DNA from: an uncultured Verrucomicrobiota bacterium
Lineage (GTDB): Bacteria > Verrucomicrobiota > Verrucomicrobiia > Limisphaerales > UBA1319
NCBI GenBank assembly: GCA_903845125.1
Contig: CAIMWS010000508.1
Location: forward strand, 1 to 47,531
Direction of reading: 5' to 3'
Length of the DNA: 47,531 nt
The notes below the pieces were generated by a model. It did not search any database. It saw nothing but the letters and a program-made list of their open reading frames with translations, and had not been told where the DNA came from. Shown here piece after piece: positions 41,750 to 47,531 of this stretch. Position 1 is the stretch's first letter, and every line of letters begins with the position of its first letter. A program made the position numbers and the translations under genes.

Positions 41750-42741
41750 GATTCGGGGGGGCCGGATTTTTGGTAATCGTTGATTTCCTGGCGGAGCCGG
41801 ACGGCGCAATCCGGGCAGATTCCGTGGGAGAAATTGGCCCCCGAATGCAGCGCCACGTAGGCTTCCAACTGGTTCCAATAACCCTGGTCGTCACGGATCT
41901 TTTTGCAGTAGGCGCAGATGGGGAGCAGGCCGGTGAGCGTCTTCACGCTGCCCAGGGCATCCTGCAGCTGGCGGATCAGTTTTTCCTGCTCGAGCTCCAG
42001 GTTTTTGCGCTCCGTGACATTGCGGCTGATGCCCGCGAAGCCCACCAGCCGGCCACCTGAATTGCGCAAGGAGACGGTGGTATTGGCGAACCAGTGGCGG
42101 GCGCCGCCGGCCTCGGCCACCGAATGCTCCTTTTCCAGCATGGGCTGCCCGGCATGCTTCAGCCATTGCTCCTCCATCCGCAGCTTTTCGGCCAATTCCG
42201 CGGGCCAGATTTCAAAGTCGTTTTTCCCCTCCAGCGCGGTGGGATCCGGCAGGCCCACCTGTCTGGCCAGCGCCAGGTTCCCGAGGATGAAGTTGCCCTC
42301 CTCGTCCTTGATGTAGATCGCCTCGGGCAGGTGGTCCATGAGCGTGCGCAGCAGGCCCAATTCCTCCGCCATGGATTGCTCCTGGTGCCGCCGCCGCGTG
42401 ATATCCCGGCCCACGGCCAGCAAACCGGTCGTTTTGCCCTGGCTCGAGAGCAGGGTGGTGTTGATTTCCAGGCTGAGCCGGTCGCCCGCCTTGGTGATCA
42501 ACTCCAGTTCCTGCAGCGGCGAGGCCTCCCCGCTCAACCGGCGGGCGAACCAGGAGAGGAAATGCTGCTGCTGCTCCACCACCAGCAGTTCCGCCAGGTG
42601 GCTGCCGATGGCCTCCTCGCGGGGGAAACCGGTCACCAGGATTCCCATGGGATTGAGGTTGCTGATCCGGCCCCGGGGATCCAAGGTCAGCACCACATCC
42701 GGGGAGTGCTCGAAAAAGCTGCTGGTCTCGTTGAGGTTCAT
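41746..42741 (-). CDS. PAS-PAS protein with C-terminal double-CxxC domain
   Basis: This 331-residue cytoplasmic protein has two PAS domains (about 5-115 and 128-250), a short coiled coil (245-270) and a C-terminal domain with two CxxC pairs: Cys276/Cys279 (CAYC) and Cys309/Cys312 (CPDC). Around them are LLPICAYCKKIRDD and FSHGICPDC, a pattern I know from many PAS proteins and histidine kinases, where it probably binds zinc. There is no kinase, cyclase or receiver domain, so it needs a partner to give an output. The stop overlaps the ATG of the flippase-like gene. Nothing shows what the PAS domains sense. Confidence 0.8.
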   Translation of the reverse strand: MNLNETSSFFEHSPDVVLTLDPRGRISNLNPMGILVTGFPREEAIGSHLAELLVVEQQQHFLSWFARRLSGEASPLQELELITKAGDRLSLEINTTLLSSQGKTTGLLAVGRDITRRRHQEQSMAEELGLLRTLMDHLPEAIYIKDEEGNFILGNLALARQVGLPDPTALEGKNDFEIWPAELAEKLRMEEQWLKHAGQPMLEKEHSVAEAGGARHWFANTTVSLRNSGGRLVGFAGISRNVTERKNLELEQEKLIRQLQDALGSVKTLTGLLPICAYCKKIRDDQGYWNQLEAYVALHSGANFSHGICPDCAVRLRQEINDYQKSGPPES

Positions 42742-42997
42742 GGCAGAAACACACTTGCTGGAGGGTGCTGGCTCCGGGCCGGATCACCGGCCAGGCCTGG
42801 TTGGCGGTGGGGGGAACGGATTAAAACCACTTGCTTCGGTCGAAAATCCCTCATGTTTCAGTTGCCACCATAAGGCCAAAGCCCGCCCCCCGGCACAAGC
42901 AAATTCGCCACCCTGCATTACCGTCCCAGCTCCTGGACCATCCAGATTTCCCTTTTTATTTCCCTGCCAGAGCACTACTTTAAGGCCTGATTGGATT

Positions 42998-44416
42998 ATG
43001 GGATTGCGTTTTTTAAATACCTTATCGCGTGCCGTGGAGGATTTTGTCCCGCTGGACCCTCAAGGCAGGAGAGTGGGCATGTATTGCTGCGGCCCTACGG
43101 TTTACGACCTCGCCCACGTGGGCAATTTCCGCACGTTCGTCAGCGCGGATCTGGTCCGGCGCTGGCTGGAGTTCAAGGGCTATGCTGTCCAGCACGTCAT
43201 GAACATCACCGACGTGGAGGACAAAATCATCGCCCGGGTCCGCTCCGCGCAAGTGGCCATCACGGAATATACGCGGAAATATGAGGAGGAATTCCTGGCG
43301 GACCTGCGCACCCTCGGCTGCCGCCTCCCGCACCAGATGCCGCATGCCACGGCCCACCTGGCGGAAATGATCACGCTGATCGGCCAGTTGCTCGAGCGGG
43401 GCGTGGCTTACTCCACCCCGGACGGCTCGGTTTATTTCAGCATCCAGAAATACCGCGAGCGCGGCCACCAATACGGCCAGCTGGTGAACCTGAATTTCGA
43501 GAACCTGCGCGTGGGCGAACGGGTGCGCAACGACGAATACGCCAAGGAATCCCTCGCGGACTTCGCCCTGTGGAAGGCCCGGGTGCCCGAGGATGGCGCC
43601 GTTTTTTGGCCCAGCCCCTGGGGCGAAGGCCGGCCGGGCTGGCACATCGAGTGCAGCGCCATGAGCATGAAAGTCCTGGGCCGCAGCTTCGATTTGCACC
43701 TGGGCGGCGAAGACCTGGCCTTCCCGCACCACGAGGACGAAATAGCCCAAAGCGAAGGCGCCGGGCTGCATGCCCCGGGGGAGCGGTTCGTCAAATACTG
43801 GCTCCATGTGGCCCACCTGCTGGTGGAAGGCAAAAAAATGGCCAAATCCCTCGGCAACTTTTTCACCCTGAGGGATTTGCTGGGCAAGGGGCATACGGGC
43901 CGGGAAATCCGCTACCTGCTGCTCACCGCCCATTACCGGGAGTCCTTCAACTTCACGCTGGAGGGCTTGCAGGGCGCCCGCACGGCCCTGGCCCGCCTGG
44001 ATGAGTGCCTGGCCAAATTGCGGGAAGCCGCCGCCGGAGCGGCCGCGGCTGCGGCCGAGCCGCAATTGATCGCCTCTTTCACCGCCGCCCTGGACGACGA
44101 CTTCAATATTTCCGCCGGCTGGGCCGCGATTTTCGAATGGGTCCGCCAGAAAAATAAAGCGCTGGCGGAAAACCAGCTCACGCCCGCGCTGGCGGCGGCC
44201 GCGCTGGCGGCCTGGGAACAGCTGGATGCGGTGCTGGGGGTTGGCGCCCAGGCGGCCGGCGAGGCGCCGGCCGAAATTGTGGCCCTCCTCGAACAGCGCC
44301 AGGCGGCCCGCAAGGCCCGGGATTTCAAGCGTTCGGACACCTTGCGGGACGAAATCAAGGCCCGGGGCTGGATCATCGAGGACACCCCCAAAGGCCCCAA
44401 GCTCAAGCCTGCCTGA
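42998..44416 (+). CDS. cysS: Cysteinyl-tRNA synthetase
   Basis: This 472-residue cytoplasmic enzyme attaches cysteine to tRNA-Cys. Class I signatures are HVGN at 40-43 (HIGH motif, inside YDLAHVGNFRT) and KKMAKS at 279-284 (KMSKS motif). Zinc ligands are Cys31 in CCGPTVYD, Cys219 in HIECSAMS, and His244/His245 with Glu246 in FPHHEDE. The length is normal and all core motifs are intact. ATG at 42998 lies 256 bases after the divergent PAS gene start; the frame is open further upstream but without family sequence. It begins an apparent operon: the DUF1573-cytochrome gene follows after 15 bases and tmk overlaps that. No leader peptide or T-box was recognised. Confidence 0.95.
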   Translation: MGLRFLNTLSRAVEDFVPLDPQGRRVGMYCCGPTVYDLAHVGNFRTFVSADLVRRWLEFKGYAVQHVMNITDVEDKIIARVRSAQVAITEYTRKYEEEFLADLRTLGCRLPHQMPHATAHLAEMITLIGQLLERGVAYSTPDGSVYFSIQKYRERGHQYGQLVNLNFENLRVGERVRNDEYAKESLADFALWKARVPEDGAVFWPSPWGEGRPGWHIECSAMSMKVLGRSFDLHLGGEDLAFPHHEDEIAQSEGAGLHAPGERFVKYWLHVAHLLVEGKKMAKSLGNFFTLRDLLGKGHTGREIRYLLLTAHYRESFNFTLEGLQGARTALARLDECLAKLREAAAGAAAAAAEPQLIASFTAALDDDFNISAGWAAIFEWVRQKNKALAENQLTPALAAAALAAWEQLDAVLGVGAQAAGEAPAEIVALLEQRQAARKARDFKRSDTLRDEIKARGWIIEDTPKGPKLKPA

Positions 44417-44431
44417 CCGGGAGGGCTCCCC

Positions 44432-45241
44432 TTGGCCATGGCTTCCTGCCCACCTCAAACCGCCGGTGCCCGGCGGTTTTGGGCGGCTTTGGTGGCCGGG
44501 CTGTGCTGGCCGGCCCTGGCCTACGGACAAACGCTGGATGCGCTGGGTTGGGATTCCATGAGCAAGGAAATCCGGACTAAAACCAACGCTACCGAGGCGG
44601 TGGTGACTTTCAGCGTCACGAACCTTTCCCAGGCCCGCGTGGAGATCCGCACCATCCAGGCCTCGTGCGGATGTACCGTTGCCAAAATGCCCGCCCAGCC
44701 TTGGATTCTGGAACCCGGCCGGCAGGGTGTGGTGGAGGCCCGCACCGACCTGCGGGGCAAGAGCGGAATCCTGAACAAATACCTGGCGGTGGATTCCTCG
44801 GCAGGCTACCAGGTTTTGCACTTTAAAATTGATATCCCCGAAACGGCCGCGGCCGATCCGAAACTGGACGGCCGGGAGCGCAACCGGGTGGCCGCCCTGG
44901 CCGACCGCCAGGCAGTATTCAGGGGCGATTGTGCCCGGTGCCATGCCATGCCCGCCCAAGCCCAGGAAGGGGAAGGCCTTTACCGGGAAGTGTGTGCCAT
45001 CTGCCATGAAGCGCCCAAGCGGGCCTCCATGGTGCCGGATTTGTGCGGCATCAAAGGGCTCCGCAACCGCTCCTATTGGCAAAAATGGATCACCCGGGGG
45101 AAAGTCGGCTCCCTCATGCCCGCTTTTGGCCGGGCCGAGGGGGGCCCGTTGAGCCCGGAGCAAATCACCTCGCTGGAGGATTACCTGCTCCAGCGTTTTG
45201 CGCCCCCGGGCTTGCCCACCCCTTCCAGTCCCAAGCGATGA
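44432..45241 (+). CDS. DUF1573-cytochrome c fusion with two CxxCH motifs
   Basis: This 269-residue protein (from TTG) has a signal peptide (to about 32), a DUF1573 domain (about 40-138, with SCGCTVAKM and LEPGRQGVVEARTDLRGK) and a c-type cytochrome domain (about 155-256). The latter has CARCH at 167-171, CAICH at 188-192 and a possible axial Met229 in SLMPAF. DUF1573 domains are common in exported Bacteroidota/PVC proteins and resemble ASH/MSP-type sandwiches. Two heme sites 21 residues apart are too close for two normal cytochrome domains, so one may be vestigial or the domain compact diheme. TTG at 44432 has GGGAGGG six bases before it; ATG at 44438 is the alternative. The stop overlaps the tmk start as ATGA. 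Confidence 0.75.
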   Translation: MAMASCPPQTAGARRFWAALVAGLCWPALAYGQTLDALGWDSMSKEIRTKTNATEAVVTFSVTNLSQARVEIRTIQASCGCTVAKMPAQPWILEPGRQGVVEARTDLRGKSGILNKYLAVDSSAGYQVLHFKIDIPETAAADPKLDGRERNRVAALADRQAVFRGDCARCHAMPAQAQEGEGLYREVCAICHEAPKRASMVPDLCGIKGLRNRSYWQKWITRGKVGSLMPAFGRAEGGPLSPEQITSLEDYLLQRFAPPGLPTPSSPKR

Positions 45242-45897
45242 GCGGCTTTTTCATATCTTTTGAAGGCAACGAGGGCAGCGGCAAATCCACCCAGATCGGC
45301 CTGCTGGCGGAACGGCTCCGGCGGGCCGGCTGGTCCGTGACCCAGCTCCGGGAACCCGGAGGCACACCCATCGGCGAGGAGATCCGCCACACGTTGAAGC
45401 ATAGCTCCGCCAATCACGCCATGACCCCGGAGACGGAGCTGCTCTTGATGAACGCCAGCCGGGCCCAGCTCGTCCGGGAAGTCATCCGGCCCGCTCTGGC
45501 CGGGGGCCACGTGGTGCTCTGCGACCGTTTTTACGATTCCACCGTGGTTTACCAAGGTTACGGCCGTGGCTTGCCCATGAACCTGGTCCTCTCCATCATT
45601 GAAGCCGCCGTGGGAGAAACGCGTCCCGACCTGACCCTCTTGCTCGATATTCCACTGGCCACCAGCGAGTTGCGCCGTATCAGCCGCCAGGGGAGCCAGC
45701 CCGCCGTCCGGGATCGGTTCGAAGAGGCCGAACGCAGCTTTTTTGAACGGATCGAGCGGGGCTACCGCCAGATTGCCGCCGCCGATCCCCGGCGAATCCA
45801 GGTCGTCGATGCCACTCGGGCCGTGGCGGAGGTTCACGAAGCCATCTGGCAATGGGTGGCCGCCCGGTTGCCTGCGCCCGCCCGCGGCGCCCGTTGA
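45238..45897 (+). CDS. tmk: Thymidylate kinase
   Basis: This 219-residue cytoplasmic enzyme phosphorylates dTMP to dTDP. The P-loop GNEGSGKST is at 10-18, REPGGTPIGE at 39-48, CDRFYDSTVVYQGYGRG at about 97-113 and the lid region near LATSELRRISRQG at 141-153. Length and motif order are normal. The ATG overlaps the stop of the DUF1573-cytochrome gene (ATGA), so translation is coupled. The arginine-poor P-loop with a lid arginine stretch suggests the type found in E. coli. A 45-residue frame follows after 53 bases. Confidence 0.93.
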   Translation: MSGFFISFEGNEGSGKSTQIGLLAERLRRAGWSVTQLREPGGTPIGEEIRHTLKHSSANHAMTPETELLLMNASRAQLVREVIRPALAGGHVVLCDRFYDSTVVYQGYGRGLPMNLVLSIIEAAVGETRPDLTLLLDIPLATSELRRISRQGSQPAVRDRFEEAERSFFERIERGYRQIAAADPRRIQVVDATRAVAEVHEAIWQWVAARLPAPARGAR

Positions 45898-45950
45898 TCC
45901 GCCCCATATTTCGGCGGCCGCCGCTGGAAAGCAAAAAGCCAGAAGGAACC

Positions 45951-46088
45951 ATGGCGACCATTCCGACCTTCATTTCCAAGTGGAGCTTTCGCCCTGAACT
46001 GGCCCGTAAATTGCTGTTGCCTCCGGCCCTGAAAACCAGTAAAAAGGTCGTCAGAATCATGAACGAGCCAGCAATGGCTTGGAAATAA
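45951..46088 (+). CDS. Possible small protein of 45 residues
   Basis: ATG at 45951 is preceded by AAGGAA with good spacing, the best RBS in this part. The frame MATIPTFISKWSFRP continues for 45 residues, basic, with no membrane segment, and ends MNEPAMAWK. It lies 53 bases after tmk and just before a strong hairpin whose stem begins in the stop codon, as expected for the last gene of an operon. No homologue is recognised. It could also be non-coding RNA sequence. Confidence 0.4.
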   Translation: MATIPTFISKWSFRPELARKLLLPPALKTSKKVVRIMNEPAMAWK

Positions 46089-46137
46089 CGAAGGTCCTGA
46101 CACCCGGTTTAACCCACCCGGGTGGCGGGCCTTCGTT
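46087..46137 (+). terminator. Nested hairpin closing the cysS-tmk operon
   Basis: AACGAAGG (46087-46094) pairs with CCTTCGTT (46130-46137), and inside it CACCCGG (46101-46107) pairs with CCGGGTG (46118-46124). The bases after it are CCTTTCCC, not a T-tract. The stem starts in the stop codon of the small frame. A terminator is the simplest reading; a structured RNA element before the next gene is possible. Confidence 0.55.
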
Positions 46138-46174
46138 CCTTTCCCATGGTTCCGGAGGATTTTTGGGCGTGGTT

Positions 46175-46199
46175 CAAACTGTTCATTGCGGGCAGTTTG
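46175..46199 (+). promoter_or_regulatory. Inverted repeat before the lectin-like gene
   Basis: CAAACTG (46175-46181) and CAGTTTG (46193-46199) form a perfect 7-bp inverted repeat with an 11-base centre, 31 bases before the ATG at 46231. It may be an operator or a leader-RNA stem. Confidence 0.4.
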
Positions 46200-46230
46200 C
46201 CACAACAGAAAGGACAGAGAGGATTAAGAT

Positions 46231-47531
46231 ATGTTGAATAAAGTCGAACAACCGGCCGGGTCCCGACAGCGCCGAAGCTCAAGGAACCTGCTGGTTGCCA
46301 TGCTTGGCTTGTTGGCGGCCACTACGGCGGCCAACGCGGGCGACGTTTTTTACAACCTGGATACCGATCCCACCAAGGATCCCGAATTCAGATTAATCGG
46401 TAACGGGACAACTTCGGGTGTCTGGCGCAGCACGGGGGGCAACCCCTCCACCGGCGGCTATATTTGCATCACCGATGCAACCAATGGCACCAAAGGGCTC
46501 ATTGTTTTCCCGGATTTTGACGATGGCATGATCGTCAAAGGATTCAGTTTCTCGCTGGATTTGCTCATCGGTGGCGGCACCAATCCGCCCGCCGACGGCT
46601 TTTCCATCAACTACGCCCGGGATACGGACCCCGTGGCGCTGGATCCGGCCACCGGCGCCTTCGCGGCCAGCCCCGGCGGTGAAGCCAACCTGCCCGAGGA
46701 AGGCACCCAGACCGGTCTGGCCATCGGCTTCGACACGTGGGACAGCGGCAGCGGCGACGTCGTCGGCGTGAGCGTCCGCGTGGACAACAAGATCATCGCC
46801 TCCTATCCCATGCCCACCCGGCATGGCGCGGCGACCGATCCCACCTCCATGCAAACCGGCCCGCAGGGTGGCCCCTGGACCTGGCAGCCTTTCACGGTGA
46901 ACCTGGGCATCGATGGCAAGCTGGCGATCGCCTGGAAAAACAGCGTCGTTTGCACCAACCTGCAGACCACGTTCTTCCCCAGCGCCGGCCGTTTGATCTT
47001 CTCCGGCCGCTGTGGTGACGCCTACGAGAACACCTGGATCGACAATATCAAGCTGCATACCATCCCGGCCAGCGGCCCGCTGGTCGTCGGTTTGAATGGC
47101 ACGCCTCTGGGGGCCATTGTGCAATGGAAGGATGCCAAGGCTGGCGCCAAGATCGTCGGCATGGACACCAACACGCTCACGGCCAAGATCGACGGAGTGG
47201 CGGTGGCGCTGGGCTCCATCAGCTACAAGGCGGATGACTACCTGACGACCGCGTTATTCAAGCTGCCCGCGCCGCTGACCTTCGGCACCACCCATTCCAT
47301 CTATACCAAGTTCACCGATTCCAACGGGCAGGTCAACGAAGACACCCGCGATTTCGTGGTCAATGGTTATAACTGGGAATGGTTCACGCAGAGCAACTTC
47401 ATGATCGAGGCGGAAGACTTCGACTTCAATAATGGCCAGTTCCTGGACAACCAGGTGTTGAGCAGCGTGGAAGCCGCCAACAACTACATCAACAAGGTCG
47501 GCGTGGAGGGCGTGGACAAACACAACCCCAC
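46231..47531 (+). CDS. Large exported lectin-like protein (partial, runs off the window)
   Basis: The frame is open for 433 codons to the window end. ATG at 46231 has AGAGAGG about eight bases upstream. A signal peptide (about 18-36, ending TAANA) is followed by a jelly-roll resembling L-type lectin/LamG domains (about 38-275). Marks there are DGFSINYARD, GLAIGFDTWD, VSVRVDNKII and TWIDNIKLH. An Ig-like segment follows (280-380), and a new module starting FMIEAEDFDFNNGQF begins near 391; that opening is typical of CBM6-like modules in Verrucomicrobia exported proteins. Function beyond glycan or surface binding cannot be read, and the C-terminus is missing. Confidence 0.75.
   Translation, partial: MLNKVEQPAGSRQRRSSRNLLVAMLGLLAATTAANAGDVFYNLDTDPTKDPEFRLIGNGTTSGVWRSTGGNPSTGGYICITDATNGTKGLIVFPDFDDGMIVKGFSFSLDLLIGGGTNPPADGFSINYARDTDPVALDPATGAFAASPGGEANLPEEGTQTGLAIGFDTWDSGSGDVVGVSVRVDNKIIASYPMPTRHGAATDPTSMQTGPQGGPWTWQPFTVNLGIDGKLAIAWKNSVVCTNLQTTFFPSAGRLIFSGRCGDAYENTWIDNIKLHTIPASGPLVVGLNGTPLGAIVQWKDAKAGAKIVGMDTNTLTAKIDGVAVALGSISYKADDYLTTALFKLPAPLTFGTTHSIYTKFTDSNGQVNEDTRDFVVNGYNWEWFTQSNFMIEAEDFDFNNGQFLDNQVLSSVEAANNYINKVGVEGVDKHNP

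Noticed and set aside
42742..42997. T-box or leader peptide before cysS
   Set aside because: No T-box sequence, no cysteine-rich leader frame and no convincing terminator/antiterminator pair was found.
1..47531. CRISPR arrays, tRNA or rRNA genes, prophage
   Set aside because: No regularly spaced repeats, no tRNA-like TTCGA arm with an acceptor stem, no rRNA core sequence and no phage proteins were seen by eye; a dedicated tRNA scan was not possible.

Overview
The window comes from a high-GC bacterium, most likely a Verrucomicrobiota member of the Limisphaerales/Pedosphaera type. This is inferred from gene style and not from a marker gene. Pointers are the large multidomain exported proteins (PA14, LamG, Ig-like, dockerin), a Tat-exported Gfo/Idh/MocA oxidoreductase, an exported TIM-barrel epimerase, a fused MFS/spermidine-synthase-like protein and a hybrid two-component sensor with a propeller sensor. 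No tRNA, rRNA, CRISPR array, transposase or phage gene was seen.

Layout. (1) 1-640: a membrane-protein gene cut short at about 133, exactly where a two-copy 21-bp repeat resembling an IS21-type end begins; its GTG start lies inside a perfect palindrome. (2) 661-3942 (-): a compact three-gene operon that reads as sialic acid use: NanM-type epimerase lipoprotein, MFS permease, NanA-type lyase, with a good promoter at 4006-4035. (3) 4091-9829 (-): an exported protein of unknown function and two arylsulfotransferase-like propeller proteins, one ending in a dockerin; a hairpin buries the ribosome binding site of the first gene. (4) 10385-15229: a conserved protein of unknown function, an exported xylose-isomerase-like protein, a HAD hydrolase, a small membrane protein and a GH16 glucanase. 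(5) 15475-17244 (+): an eboB-eboC-like pair without the rest of the ebo cluster. (6) 17465-22577 (+): Gfo/Idh/MocA oxidoreductase, HEAT-repeat protein and GH29 fucosidase with a C-terminal discoidin-like domain. (7) 22731-29570 (-): a 2279-residue exported multidomain protein. (8) 29840-35528: a CnoX/YbbN-type thioredoxin and, divergent from it, a 1543-residue hybrid sensor kinase. (9) 35529-40708: the frameshifted remnant of a beta-helix protein, the MFS/spermidine-synthase-like protein and an exported redoxin lacking the second redox cysteine. (10) 40784-42741 (-): a PAS-PAS-CxxC protein overlapping a flippase-like membrane protein. (11) 42998-46088 (+): cysS, a DUF1573-cytochrome c fusion, tmk and a possible 45-residue gene, closed by a nested hairpin. 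(12) 46231 to the edge: the start of a large exported lectin-like protein.

The carbohydrate genes (sialic acid, fucose, beta-glucan, possible sulfate-ester transfer) suggest a scavenger of complex, possibly sulfated or host-derived glycans. The best candidates for new biology are the dockerin-bearing arylsulfotransferase operon with its buried RBS, the isolated eboBC pair and the DUF1573-cytochrome fusion translationally coupled to tmk.
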